A stretch of 64,000 nt of DNA from Shewanella khirikhana (GCF_003957745.1 NZ_CP020373.1:1364001-1428000); one strand, 5' to 3'; shown: positions 1-8,703, counted from the stretch's first letter. Made by a program: numbers and translations. The notes: generated from the letters alone by a model not told the origin.

Positions 1-154
1 TGCCGATGGCGGCTTGCAGCTGGATGCACCGGCTGCAAGTTTGCAGTTGGCAGATTTGGACCGTTTTTATTCCGCTGAAGACGGCAGTGATACCGTTCAC
101 GACGACTTGAACCAGGCGATTACACCCGCAGCACATCCGGGAGAGCCCCGGTGA
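1..154 (+). CDS. phnC: C-terminal end of a phosphonate-type ABC transporter ATPase (partial)
   Basis: An open frame enters from the left edge and ends with TGA at 152-154, encoding about 50 residues with a tail reading LADLDRFYSAEDG. The stop overlaps the GTG start of the PhnE-like permease in a GTGA arrangement, so the two genes are translationally coupled. The call as the ATP-binding subunit rests on this position immediately before a phosphonate permease; the visible tail carries no ABC motif. It could also be another subunit of the same transporter. Confidence 0.5.
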   Translation, partial: ADGGLQLDAPAASLQLADLDRFYSAEDGSDTVHDDLNQAITPAAHPGEPR

Positions 155-1647
155 AAACAGGCTTTTTTGGCCGCTGGCAGCGGCTGACCCTGGGTCTGTG
201 GCTGGTGTGTTTCGGCGCCTTTTTCTTTGCCGATACTGAAGTTATTGCCCTCGAACCCTGGAATGAACTTGGCCGCATGGCCAAGGGCTTTATTTCCCCT
301 GACTTTCTGGCCACCGATCATCTGTTTGAAGCCCTGTGGCAAACGGTCAGCTTTGCGCTGCTCGGTGTTGCGTTGGGGCTTGTTATCGGGATCCCGCTGT
401 CACTGGTGTACCACAGGCCCTGGGTCGCAGCGTTTTGCGCCTTTATCCGTGCTATCCATGAACTCTTTTGGGCACTGCTGTTTTTGCAGCTGTTTGGTCT
501 GTCGCCCATTACCGGGGTGTTGGCGCTGGCGCTCCCTTACGGCACCACCTTTGCGCGGGTGTTTCACGATATTCTGTGCCGTGCCCCCAAAGATACCGGC
601 AGTACCTTGCCAGCTGGCACGGATGTGGTCAGCCACTATGTGTATGCCAAAGTCGTGCATGTGCTGCCGGAGCTTCTGGCCTATGTGCGCTACCGCTTCG
701 AATGTGCGCTTCGAAGCAGTGCTGTGCTTGGCTTTGTCGGTATGCCCACGCTGGGCTTTCATCTGGAAAGTGCCTTTAAACAGGGGCATTACAGCGAAGG
801 CGCGGCTCTGCTTATTCTGTTTATTATCCTGATTGGCATCTTGCCCTATTGGTGCAAAAAAGCTCTGTTGCCGCTGTATCTGCTGGCGGCGGTGGTGTTC
901 TTGCCGCCTGTGGCTGCTATCGATGGCATGCTCATCTGGCGCTTTGTCAGCGAAGACATCTGGCCTTATGCCATTCGTCAGTGGTTTGGCGGTGAACTCA
1001 CCCTGCTGCCGGCGCTCGCTGACACCAGCAACTGGTTGATGACGCTGCTTAAAAATCAGGCATTACCCGGCATAGGCGCGACCCTGCTGCTGGCTTTTGC
1101 GGCGCTGGGGTTGACCCATATGCTGGTGCTGCTGATGTTGCCCCTTGGCTACCGACCTTTGGTGGGCCGCCTTGGCGATTGGTTCAGCCGAGGCTGGCAA
1201 CTGCTGCTTCGCTCGGTACCTGAGTACATTCTGGCGTTTGTGTTTATGTTGCTGCTTGGCCCTTCAATGCTGCCGGCCATTCTGGCGCTGGCGCTGCATA
1301 ACTCAGGCCTGATAGCGTTTTTAACCAGCCGCAGTGCCAACCGCTTAAGTCCGAGGCCAGAAGATAAAGCGGGGCTGGATGGGTTTGGCTATCGGGTGCT
1401 GCCGGCGATCTATCCCGGCATGATGGCGCTGCTGTTTTATCGGTTTGAAGTGATTTTGCGGGAAACCGCCATTCTCGGTATGCTCGGCGTGGCGACCCTG
1501 GGCTTTTACATCGACAGCAATTTCTCGGAAATTCGCTTTTCCGGTGCTTTGGTACTGATGGCGGTAACGGCCCTGATGAACGTGGCGGTGGACGCTGCGG
1601 CCCGCCGTGCCCTTGGGCAGGAGAGCCGTCAGCGGGAACGCTGTTAA
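151..1647 (+). CDS. phnE: Double-length PhnE-like phosphonate ABC transporter permease
   Basis: A 498-residue hydrophobic inner-membrane protein with two related halves. Each half has the binding-protein-dependent permease pattern, with a conserved block followed by an RYRFECALRSSAVLGFVGMP-like segment near residues 176-196 and a second version, FYRFEVILRETAILGMLGVA, near residues 430-450. PhnE proteins are usually about 260 residues, so this is a tandem fusion of two permease domains, a form known in marine proteobacteria. It would form the channel for phosphonate or phosphite uptake. The GTG start overlaps the stop of the upstream subunit gene. No substrate can be fixed from the sequence. 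Confidence 0.82.
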   Translation: MKTGFFGRWQRLTLGLWLVCFGAFFFADTEVIALEPWNELGRMAKGFISPDFLATDHLFEALWQTVSFALLGVALGLVIGIPLSLVYHRPWVAAFCAFIRAIHELFWALLFLQLFGLSPITGVLALALPYGTTFARVFHDILCRAPKDTGSTLPAGTDVVSHYVYAKVVHVLPELLAYVRYRFECALRSSAVLGFVGMPTLGFHLESAFKQGHYSEGAALLILFIILIGILPYWCKKALLPLYLLAAVVFLPPVAAIDGMLIWRFVSEDIWPYAIRQWFGGELTLLPALADTSNWLMTLLKNQALPGIGATLLLAFAALGLTHMLVLLMLPLGYRPLVGRLGDWFSRGWQLLLRSVPEYILAFVFMLLLGPSMLPAILALALHNSGLIAFLTSRSANRLSPRPEDKAGLDGFGYRVLPAIYPGMMALLFYRFEVILRETAILGMLGVATLGFYIDSNFSEIRFSGALVLMAVTALMNVAVDAAARRALGQESRQRERC

Positions 1648-1668
1648 CGCGTTAATATCCCTTCAATA

Positions 1669-2016
1669 TTATGCCGCAGGGGCCTGTGCTCTGGCGCGTT
1701 TGAGGCGAATGATGCCTTCACAGCACCAGGCGGCATAGGCCACAAAGGCCATAACCCCGCTCATGATGCACACCAGGCGTACCCAGGGGGCACCCGCGGC
1801 AAGGCGCATGCTGACATAATCAAAGGTCGCAATGCCCCACACAGCCACCAGGGCGCCAAGCAGCACCAGTTGCAGCGCCCGCAGCGCATACTCGCGGCCG
1901 AAACACAATAAAGGCGCCGCGGCAAAGGCCAGGGCGCCAACGAGGTTACTGTATCTTAAGAAGTGTGCGCCGGTGAGCAAACAGGCCAGCACAATCAATA
2001 ACACACGCCACCACAT
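1669..2016 (-). CDS. Small four-helix membrane protein of unknown function
   Basis: A 115-residue protein made almost entirely of hydrophobic segments, with about four predicted membrane helices and a short basic tail (RLKRARAQAPAA). I start it at the ATG at 2016 because AAGG lies eight bases upstream; a TTG five codons earlier has no ribosome-binding site. It converges on the PhnE gene with a 21-bp gap that holds a weak inverted repeat (TAATAT/ATATTA). I do not recognise a family, and its position suggests no function. Confidence 0.6.
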   Translation of the reverse strand: MWWRVLLIVLACLLTGAHFLRYSNLVGALAFAAAPLLCFGREYALRALQLVLLGALVAVWGIATFDYVSMRLAAGAPWVRLVCIMSGVMAFVAYAAWCCEGIIRLKRARAQAPAA

Positions 2017-2131
2017 AAAATACCTTATCAAAACAGTCTGGATTGTGATGTCAGCTTAACGGTAATGGTGGCGGGGGTCTTTAAGCTGCATCACATATCC
2101 ATGATTTATCGCCTCGGGGCGTACTGTTTGC

Positions 2132-2851
2132 TCAGTTGCCGAGCATGGCTTTGAGTTCATTGCGCTGCTCGTCAGTCAGGTCGCTGTCTGAGAGGATCTC
2201 TTTGAGCATCTTGAACTGAATTGCCTGGCTATCGACGCTGTGCAGCTCCATGGCCAAGTCCTCATCTCCGGCATGATGCAGCACCATCACCCTGTGGCCA
2301 TCTTCATCCAAATCAATCTGTTGTACGCTGGAAATCACAATTTCACGGATAGAGTCGCCAATCCGGGACATCTCTTCGGCCCGAGCGCTAATTTCTTCGC
2401 TGCGGCTTTCCATTTCGGCTTCGCGGACCCGCAGCTGCTGTTTCAGCGCTTTAAGCTCAGCAATGTCGCCCTTGCTGATCACATGGGTTTTGCCGCTGCG
2501 AATGGATTGCAGGGTGTTAATGATATCGGCGCGGCTTTCGTTATCGAGCGCTGACAGCTTGTTATCAATCAGCGCCGCGTCGGCCAGCTCGTCACCTTCC
2601 AGAGTAAAGCTTGAGCTTTCGCCGTCTTTGACCACGGTGATGAACACCTTCTTGGGCGAATCCGCTTCCATGGTGACTCGCTCAACTATTTCCCTGGGGG
2701 CCTTGGCCGCCCCTGTGGTCACCTCTGCATCCGAGGGCAGACTGGATGGCGCGGCCTGCAGCTCGCCGGATATCAGTGCAGTAGACAGAATAGCCGGGGA
2801 AAGCAGGGCAGAAACAACCAGACTGGAAGCGAGCAGCGCATTGGTTTTCAT
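2132..2851 (-). CDS. Secreted coiled-coil protein, probable target of the adjacent two-component system
   Basis: A 239-residue protein starting MKTNALLASSLVVSALLSPAIL, a clear signal peptide, so it is probably periplasmic. The mature part has a segment FITVVKDGESSSFTLEGDEL, then a heptad-rich region (about residues 125-165, rich in E, R, K and L) predicted to form a coiled coil, then RVMVLHHAGDEDLAMELHSV and a short acidic helix ending DLTDEQRNELKAMLGN. AAAGGA precedes the ATG. A sigma-54-type promoter lies 55-70 bases upstream, and a sensor kinase/NtrC-type regulator operon is divergent. I do not recognise a named family. The kinase sensor region also has a coiled coil and an RVMVVRTRDG segment resembling RVMVLHHAGD here, which may point to a shared fold or an interaction; this is inference. 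Confidence 0.75.
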   Translation of the reverse strand: MKTNALLASSLVVSALLSPAILSTALISGELQAAPSSLPSDAEVTTGAAKAPREIVERVTMEADSPKKVFITVVKDGESSSFTLEGDELADAALIDNKLSALDNESRADIINTLQSIRSGKTHVISKGDIAELKALKQQLRVREAEMESRSEEISARAEEMSRIGDSIREIVISSVQQIDLDEDGHRVMVLHHAGDEDLAMELHSVDSQAIQFKMLKEILSDSDLTDEQRNELKAMLGN

Positions 2852-2905
2852 AGCAATTATCCTTTTGTTGTCGATAAAAATTGACCCTAGGTCCGTCACA
2901 GATAA

Positions 2906-2921
2906 GGCGATAAGCGTGCCA
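2906..2921 (-). promoter_or_regulatory. Sigma-54 promoter for the secreted coiled-coil gene
   Basis: On the minus strand the sequence reads TGGCACGCTTATCGCC. It matches the sigma-54 consensus (TGGCACG, four bases, TTGCW) perfectly in the -24 block, has the essential GC in the -12 block, and has exact spacing. Transcription would start near 2895, about 44 bases before the ATG at 2851. The neighbouring response regulator carries the GAFTGA loop needed to activate sigma-54 polymerase. Confidence 0.72.
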
Positions 2922-2992
2922 AAATCGTAAAATTCATGTAAAACAAATGGATGCGTTTATTTGAAGTAAATCCGTTGTCAGCCGACCGCCTG

Positions 2993-3018
2993 ATTTCGGG
3001 AAGCGGATTTCCTGAAAT
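2993..3018. promoter_or_regulatory. 26-bp inverted repeat, candidate enhancer for the NtrC-type regulator
   Basis: Arms ATTTCGGGAA and TTCCTGAAAT flank a six-base spacer and pair at 9 of 10 positions. The centre is about 110 bases upstream of the predicted start of the secreted-protein gene and about 150 bases upstream of the possible kinase-operon start. Both are normal distances for a sigma-54 upstream activating sequence. Binding by the adjacent regulator is inferred. Confidence 0.6.
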
Positions 3019-3129
3019 GGGGAAATCTTTGTAGAAGAACCGGCAAGGTTACGGATGTTTGTCGCAAGGTCTGTGTGTTAGCTGCTGATTTAAAGGAAGA
3101 ATTGCTATTTATTGGTTGCAGGGCTTAAC

Positions 3130-3145
3130 TGGCACTCTTTTTGTT
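3130..3145 (+). promoter_or_regulatory. Possible weak sigma-54 promoter for the kinase/regulator operon
   Basis: TGGCACTCTTTTTGTT has the TGGCAC of the -24 block with correct spacing, but the -12 block reads TTGTT instead of TTGCW, losing the conserved C. It lies 107 bases upstream of the kinase ATG. If active it would make the operon autoregulated; the missing C keeps confidence low. Confidence 0.35.
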
Positions 3146-3251
3146 ATCTCCTGAGTACCCGTGCCTGTTGCCCTGATACTTGCCTGCCACGGCAAGTGCG
3201 GGCACAAGGCACACAGACGTTTTGATACAACAAATCGATACAGGATGACTC

Positions 3252-4841
3252 ATGTCGATAAAACACTATCTGTTTGCACTCTTTGGCGGCTTGATCCTGC
3301 TGCTGGGGCTCAGCCAATTGCTGATTGGCGAGGCCCTCAAACAGCAACTGGATGAAGATTTGCGCAAAGACTCTCTGGCCCTGTCGCGTCAACTGGTGGA
3401 CATAGTCGTTGAGGATTTGGGTGAAAATCTGCAATTTGTGCAAAAGGTGCACATCAACCGTGATGAAGCGGCGATTTCGCCCGAAGACCGGGTGCTGCTG
3501 GAGACCCTTAAAGTTGAGGTGCCAAGCGAGTCTGAGATTATCGAGTTGCAGCAGCTCGAAGTTGGCCGCGCCATGGCCGAAGTGGAGGCCAAACTCGAGG
3601 CTCGCGCTGAGCTTGAACGAGAGGCGATGAGCGAGCAGCACAGTGAAAATTCAGCCAGCTACCGCGAGCGGGATGAACAGATCCGTCAGACTCTGTCTCA
3701 GGAGCTCGAAAAACTGTCGCGGATGCAGGAGCTGCTGACCCGTGAGTATCAGCAGGCGCTGCACCAGTCGCTGGACACCTTAACCATTAACACCAGCGAG
3801 ACCGACGATGGCGGCCGGGTGATGGTGGTGCGTACCCGCGATGGCACTCAGATTGAACGCAGACCGCTTGAACTCCGTCAGAATAATGTATCAGAGGCCC
3901 TGAGCCGCTTTCGCGAATGGATGGCGGCGCTGATTTTGGTGTCGTCGATGCTGGCGCTGATTTTTGTGTATTGGCTCAGCCGCCGGGTCAGTGGCCCCTT
4001 GAGTGAGTTGGCGCTTGGCCATCGTAAACTCGGTGAAGGTGAGCTTGGTTATCAGGTTGCGCCCCGTGGTGTGGATGAAATCAAAAAGATGCTCGAAGGC
4101 TTCAATGCCATGAGCAATAAGCTTGCCGAGCTCAGTGCCCGGGAGCAGCAAATGGCTAATCAGCAGCATTTGGCGGAGCTTGGCGAAATCACCCGTGGTA
4201 TCGCCCATAGCCTGCGCAATCCACTGCATACGCTGGGGCTGCTGGCTGAAAACCAAAGCGCCAGCGAGGACAGTGAAGAGCGAGCCCGTCAGCTTGGGCT
4301 TATTCAGCAGAAAATTGCCATGATGGATAAGCACATACAATCGCTGCTGACGCTATCCTCCAGCGAGGTGGACCGCAGTCGTCCTGTGCCGGTAAATGCG
4401 GTGGTGCAGGATATTTTGCTGGAGCTTTCAGTGGCGGGCATCAAACCCGAGCTTAAGCTCACCGGCTTTGATACCGAGTACCGGCTTGCGGGAATGGAAT
4501 CTGAGGTGCGCAGCATTCTTCATGCGGTGATGATAAACGCCATTGAGGCGCAGCCGGGGCAGCAATCGCCCTGGCTTGGGATTGATATTGGTTATCAGGG
4601 CGAGAATGGCAATCGCGGTCTGCTGATAGCGGTGACAGACAAGGGCCCTGGCATAGACGATAGCCTTATCGCCCGCCTGGGTCAGCCCCACGTGACAACC
4701 AAGCCGGAAGGTACCGGCATGGGGCTTTACATTGCCAGCCGCCTGCTTGCCAGTCACTATGGCGGCAGGCTTAGTTTCGAGCGACTTGCCGAGGGCGGCA
4801 GCCGGGTGAGTGTGTATTTCAGCAATGGGGAGAGCAGATGA
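3252..4841 (+). CDS. Membrane sensor histidine kinase with coiled-coil periplasmic sensor
   Basis: A 529-residue inner-membrane kinase. One membrane helix lies at about residues 7-25 and a second at about 223-243, enclosing a roughly 195-residue periplasmic domain rich in charged heptads (about 95-170). A HAMP linker follows, then a HisKA domain with the phospho-acceptor His near residue 319 (IAHSLRNPLHTLG), and an ATPase domain with N box (MINAIEAQ), G1 (DKGPGID) and G2 (GTGMGLYI). AGGA precedes the ATG. The gene overlaps the downstream regulator by ATGA, so the pair is co-translated. No known ligand-binding fold is obvious in the sensor region; the signal is unknown. Confidence 0.9.
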   Translation: MSIKHYLFALFGGLILLLGLSQLLIGEALKQQLDEDLRKDSLALSRQLVDIVVEDLGENLQFVQKVHINRDEAAISPEDRVLLETLKVEVPSESEIIELQQLEVGRAMAEVEAKLEARAELEREAMSEQHSENSASYRERDEQIRQTLSQELEKLSRMQELLTREYQQALHQSLDTLTINTSETDDGGRVMVVRTRDGTQIERRPLELRQNNVSEALSRFREWMAALILVSSMLALIFVYWLSRRVSGPLSELALGHRKLGEGELGYQVAPRGVDEIKKMLEGFNAMSNKLAELSAREQQMANQQHLAELGEITRGIAHSLRNPLHTLGLLAENQSASEDSEERARQLGLIQQKIAMMDKHIQSLLTLSSSEVDRSRPVPVNAVVQDILLELSVAGIKPELKLTGFDTEYRLAGMESEVRSILHAVMINAIEAQPGQQSPWLGIDIGYQGENGNRGLLIAVTDKGPGIDDSLIARLGQPHVTTKPEGTGMGLYIASRLLASHYGGRLSFERLAEGGSRVSVYFSNGESR

Positions 4842-6172
4842 CGCTGGAAATTTTGGTCGTCGAAGATGAACAGGGGCAAAGGGAACTGATTGTTTCCATG
4901 CTGAAAAGTGAAGGCTACCGCATTCGGGAAGCCGACTGCGTAGAAGCCGCCATTGTCGAAATCAAGGCCCGGACACCTGATCTGGTGTTCTCCGACTGGA
5001 AGCTTGGCAGCTTAAGTGGCATGGATTTACTCAATTTCGTCAAACGCGAGTTCCCTGAAGTTGGCTTTATCATGGCCACGGCCTACGGCACCATCACCAA
5101 TGCGGTGGATGCAATTCAGGCCGGCGCCGACGATTACCTGACCAAGCCATATCAGCGCCAGGCGCTGCTGCTGGCTATCTCAAAAGTGGCGCGCTCCCAG
5201 GCGCTTAAGCGTGAAAACAAGGCGCTCAGCAGTGCCTTGTCGCAGCAGCAGTCGCTGGTGGGGCTGGTGGGCAAGGCGCCCTGTATGCAAAAGGTGTTCG
5301 ACCGCTTAAGCCGGGTCAGTGGCACCGATGCCACAGTGCTGATTGGCGGCGAGAGCGGCACAGGTAAAGAGCTTGCCGCCAGGGCATTGCACCAGCTTTC
5401 CCGCCGCGCCCATAAGCCGTTTATTGCCATTAACTGCGGCGCCATTCCTGAAAATCTGGCCGAAGCCGAACTGTTTGGCGCCGAAAAGGGCGCCTTCACC
5501 GGCGCCATTGCGCTCAAGGTGGGCAAACTGGAAGCGGCGGATGGCGGAACTGTATTTCTCGATGAAGTGGGCGAGCTGCCACTGCTACAACAAACCAAGT
5601 TGCTGCGCTTTTTGCAGGAAGGGGTTATCACCCGTCTTGGCGCCCAAAAAGAGCAGCAACTCGATGTGCGGGTCATTGCTGCCACCCACAGAGATCTGCG
5701 CCTCGAAGTGGCCGAAGGGCGCTTTCGCGAAGACTTGTTTTATCGCCTGAATGTGGTGCCGGTGGTGATGCCGCCGCTGCGCGAGCGACGTGAAGACATA
5801 GGTCGGCTGATTGAGCATTTTTTGCGGCTGCATTCGGGGCAGTATGGGCTGGATGTTGCCAATATCAGCCATCAGGCGATGCGTTTTTTACTTGATTACC
5901 ACTGGCCCGGTAACGTAAGGGAGCTTTCCAACCGGATAGAGCGCTTTGTGTTGCTCGGTGATGAAGCCGAGCTTACTCAGGAGAGCGGCACCGCCATTGC
6001 CAAAGATGAATGGCAGCTGCCCGATGAAGGTATCGAGTGGGAAGCCTTCGAGGCCCGCTGCCTGGGCCAGGCGATGGCTCGCTTCGATGGCAACCGCACC
6101 AAGGCCGCCAAGTGGCTTGGCATGAGTTACAAGGCGTTTTTATACCGCCTGGAAAAACACCGTTTGGTGTAG
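4838..6172 (+). CDS. NtrC-family sigma-54-dependent response regulator
   Basis: A 444-residue protein with an N-terminal receiver domain (phospho-acceptor Asp near residue 53, FSDWKLG), a central AAA+ domain with Walker A GESGTGKE (about 171), the sigma-54 contact loop GAFTGA (218-223), and FLDEVGELP. The C-terminal Fis-type helix-turn-helix reads NRTKAAKWLGMSYKAFLYRLEKH. Length and domain order are typical of NtrC/ZraR regulators. It overlaps the kinase stop codon. The divergent secreted-protein gene, with its sigma-54 promoter and palindrome, is the obvious target. A strong hairpin follows the stop codon. Confidence 0.93.
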   Translation: MTLEILVVEDEQGQRELIVSMLKSEGYRIREADCVEAAIVEIKARTPDLVFSDWKLGSLSGMDLLNFVKREFPEVGFIMATAYGTITNAVDAIQAGADDYLTKPYQRQALLLAISKVARSQALKRENKALSSALSQQQSLVGLVGKAPCMQKVFDRLSRVSGTDATVLIGGESGTGKELAARALHQLSRRAHKPFIAINCGAIPENLAEAELFGAEKGAFTGAIALKVGKLEAADGGTVFLDEVGELPLLQQTKLLRFLQEGVITRLGAQKEQQLDVRVIAATHRDLRLEVAEGRFREDLFYRLNVVPVVMPPLRERREDIGRLIEHFLRLHSGQYGLDVANISHQAMRFLLDYHWPGNVRELSNRIERFVLLGDEAELTQESGTAIAKDEWQLPDEGIEWEAFEARCLGQAMARFDGNRTKAAKWLGMSYKAFLYRLEKHRLV

Positions 6173-6200
6173 CGTTTGCCGATTAATTAGCAGATGCAAG

Positions 6201-6236
6201 AAGGCCGCACACTGATAACCAGAGTGCGGCCTTTTG
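6201..6236. terminator. Bidirectional hairpin terminator between the regulator and lysE-like gene
   Basis: AAGGCCGCAC and GTGCGGCCTT form a perfect 10-bp stem around a 13-base loop, followed by TTGGTTTT on the plus strand and preceded by an A-rich stretch. It lies between two convergent genes. Confidence 0.8.
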
Positions 6237-6254
6237 GTTTTGCCAGCCACAGGG

Positions 6255-6920
6255 TTAGCTCAGCAGCTCGCTTATCAGGCTGGCCAGGATGCCGACACTC
6301 ACCAGCATAAACAGTGCTCCGGTGATAAGGTCGATAACGGGGCCGATACGTACCAGCGTCTGCTTAACGCCGGGCTTGGTCAACAGCAGCGCCAGTAAGC
6401 CAAACCAGGCAAAGGAGAGGGCAAACATCAGCAGCAGCAAACTCAGCCGGGTTTCAGTGTTGACCTCAGGGCCAACCATGGCGGAAAACAGGGTCAGGAA
6501 AAACACCAGCGCCTTGGGGTTGAACAGGTTGGTGTAGAGGCCAAGCCTGAGTCCGCGGCCATTGCCAAGGGCAGGCTCATCCACGGCCGGGGTGTCGCTC
6601 AGTTGCTGACTTTGACGCTCGGCCCAGTGCTTTCTCACCGACAGCAGCGCGCCCACGCCCATGTAACCAAGATAAATCGCGCCAATCGCCTGCACCAACA
6701 CAAACAGCCAGGGGGTGGTGTGGATTATCAGGCTCAGCCCGGTAAGGCTTGCCAGCGTATGCACCAGAATCGCCAGAGCTATCCCAAGTGCCGTCATCAG
6801 CGCCACAGACCGTGGCTGACGGGTTGAGACTCTGAGCATGATGGCAAAGTCGGGGCCCGGGCTTGCCAGTGCCAGCGTGTGTATCAGGGCGATGCTGCCA
6901 AGCAGTGCAAGATCTATCAT
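6255..6920 (-). CDS. LysE/RhtB-family amino-acid exporter
   Basis: A 221-residue membrane protein with about six helices and the family signature near the N terminus (ALASPGPDFAIMLRVS) and a central FNPKALVFFLTLF segment. Members export amino acids or related small molecules across the inner membrane. Its ATG overlaps the stop of the upstream AraC-type regulator (ATGA), so they form an operon and the regulator probably controls the exporter. The substrate cannot be read from the sequence. Confidence 0.88.
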   Translation of the reverse strand: MIDLALLGSIALIHTLALASPGPDFAIMLRVSTRQPRSVALMTALGIALAILVHTLASLTGLSLIIHTTPWLFVLVQAIGAIYLGYMGVGALLSVRKHWAERQSQQLSDTPAVDEPALGNGRGLRLGLYTNLFNPKALVFFLTLFSAMVGPEVNTETRLSLLLLMFALSFAWFGLLALLLTKPGVKQTLVRIGPVIDLITGALFMLVSVGILASLISELLS

Positions 6921-7732
6921 TTTTGGTTCCGGGTTGCCTGTCGGTAGGCGTTGGGTGAGGTTAAAAAGGCTTGCCTGAAATGGCGGTTAAAGTGGCTTAA
7001 ATCACAAAAACCGTGGGCGTGGGCGATGTCGGTCAGCGACAGCTCATCGGCCAGCATCAGACTCTTTTTGGCGCGCTCCAGCCTTAGCCGCAGCTGCCAC
7101 TGGTGCGGGCTTATCCCGGTGGCGGCGCGAAAGCGGCGCAGCAGCTTAAAACGGCCAAGGCCGGTGGCATCGCCAAGCTCATCCAGGGTGACCGGCTCGG
7201 GGCTATCCGCCAACATCGCCTTGGCAAGCTGCACATGCGGGCAAGGGTGAGTCACGCCAGATGTCGATGGTGGGCTGACCCAAAACAGCTGCTCGCAAAA
7301 ATCCAGCAGCGCGGTTTGCTCCATTAAGGGGTTTTGCTGCTGATACAAGAGCCCATGCAGGGTTAAAAACCGCTGATACAGGCACTCGTCGCGCCGAAGG
7401 GGAGAGACGAAACCCGTGTTTTTAACCCCAATTTCGGCGGCCGCCTGCTGCAAATGCTCAAGTGGCAGCGACAGCACCCGCACTTCGTAGCCGTTTTCGG
7501 TGGCGGCTGTGCCATCGTGGCATTCATCCGGGCTCAGGGTTGAGACATCGCCTGCACTCAGACAATAGCTTTGGCCGCGATGATGAAACGCCTGGGCGCC
7601 GTGGATCACCACTCCAAAGTGCACATCTTCATGGACATGGCGGCCAAAATCGAACTGGCGCAAAAATCCATGGCTCAGCTCCGCCCCTTTGAGGGTGCGG
7701 CTTTGTCTGAATTCAAGAATTTCCTGTTGCAT
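6917..7732 (-). CDS. AraC-family transcriptional regulator with N-terminal cupin
   Basis: A 271-residue protein with an N-terminal cupin-like sensor (HVHEDVHFGVVIHGAQAFHHRG) and a C-terminal double helix-turn-helix typical of AraC (TLDELGDATGLGRFKLLRRF and LSLTDIAHAHGFCDLSHFNR). I start it at the ATG at 7732, which has AGGTGG six bases upstream; a longer frame would run into the divergent nadE promoter and has no family support. It is translationally coupled to a LysE-family exporter. Such pairs commonly respond to an amino acid that the exporter removes; the effector here is unknown. Confidence 0.87.
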   Translation of the reverse strand: MQQEILEFRQSRTLKGAELSHGFLRQFDFGRHVHEDVHFGVVIHGAQAFHHRGQSYCLSAGDVSTLSPDECHDGTAATENGYEVRVLSLPLEHLQQAAAEIGVKNTGFVSPLRRDECLYQRFLTLHGLLYQQQNPLMEQTALLDFCEQLFWVSPPSTSGVTHPCPHVQLAKAMLADSPEPVTLDELGDATGLGRFKLLRRFRAATGISPHQWQLRLRLERAKKSLMLADELSLTDIAHAHGFCDLSHFNRHFRQAFLTSPNAYRQATRNQK

Positions 7733-7841
7733 CTGCCACCTGATGTGAAACAATTTAGCCCAGTTTACGGGGCAGTTCCGGCCGCAGGCTAGAAAAATAT
7801 TGCAGCGGCATGGACGCAAATTTGCGACAGCGGAGTGAAGT

Positions 7842-8672
7842 GTGAAAGGACAGATTTTACGTGAGATGCGGGTTCTCAAAGCCATTACACCGGACTTTGA
7901 AGTGCAGCGACGGGTAGCCTTTATCAAAGCCAAGTTGCGCGATGCCCACAGTAAGACCCTGGTACTTGGGATAAGCGGTGGGGTGGACTCGTCTGTTACC
8001 GGCCGCTTGTGCCAGCTGGCGGTGGATGAACTGAACAGCGAAACCGGCAGTAGCGACTACCGCTTTATTGCCGTGCGCCTGCCATACCATGTGCAAAAAG
8101 ACGAGCATGAAGCTCAGATGGCATGCCAGTTTATTCAGCCTTCCAAGCTGGTGACTGTGAATGTCGGCTCAGGCAGCGATGGCGTGCACACCGAAACTCT
8201 GGCCGGTTTCAAGGCTGCTGGCCTTGAGCTGCCGGAGCAATCCAAGGTAGATTTCGTTAAAGGCAATGTGAAGGCGCGGATGCGCATGATTGCCCAGTAC
8301 GAAATTGCCGGTTTAACCGGTGGGCTGGTGGTGGGAACCGACCACAGCGCCGAGAATATTACCGGCTTTTATACCAAGTGGGGCGATGGTGCCTGCGATT
8401 TGGCGCCACTCTTTGGCCTCAATAAGCGTCAGGTAAGGCAGGTGGCACGTCATTTGGGCGCGCCGGACGTGCTGGTGACCAAGGCGCCAACGGCGGATCT
8501 TGAGTGCGACCGCCCGGGGCTTGAAGATGAAGTGGCGCTGGGGCTTAGCTACGATCAGATTGATGACTTCCTCGAAGGCAAAGACGTGCCCAAGTCTGTG
8601 GAAGACAAGCTGGTGGGGATTTACAAGGCGACTCAGCACAAGCGTCAATCTATTCCAACCATCTACGATTAA
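7842..8672 (+). CDS. nadE: NH3-dependent NAD+ synthetase
   Basis: A 276-residue cytoplasmic enzyme that amidates nicotinic acid adenine dinucleotide to NAD+ with ammonia and ATP, the last step of NAD biosynthesis. The PP-loop motif SGGVDSS is at residues 45-51, and conserved blocks GTDHSAENITGFYTKWGDGACDLAPL and PTADLE follow. There is no glutaminase domain, so it is the ammonia-dependent type, with length matching E. coli NadE. It starts with GTG, with GGAG eight bases upstream. It stands alone, divergent from the AraC gene and followed by a terminator. Confidence 0.95.
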   Translation: MKGQILREMRVLKAITPDFEVQRRVAFIKAKLRDAHSKTLVLGISGGVDSSVTGRLCQLAVDELNSETGSSDYRFIAVRLPYHVQKDEHEAQMACQFIQPSKLVTVNVGSGSDGVHTETLAGFKAAGLELPEQSKVDFVKGNVKARMRMIAQYEIAGLTGGLVVGTDHSAENITGFYTKWGDGACDLAPLFGLNKRQVRQVARHLGAPDVLVTKAPTADLECDRPGLEDEVALGLSYDQIDDFLEGKDVPKSVEDKLVGIYKATQHKRQSIPTIYD

Positions 8673-8678
8673 TCAAAG

Positions 8679-8703
8679 CGCCGGCAGTTGCCGGCGTTTT
8701 TTC
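8679..8703 (+). terminator. Rho-independent terminator after nadE
   Basis: CGCCGGCA and TGCCGGCG pair around a two-base centre, followed by six T residues. It lies seven bases after the nadE stop codon. Confidence 0.88.

Noticed and set aside
7733..7933. 67-residue N-terminal extension of the AraC-type regulator
   Set aside because: It would overlap the nadE start and its promoter, and the ATG at 7732 has a good ribosome-binding site.
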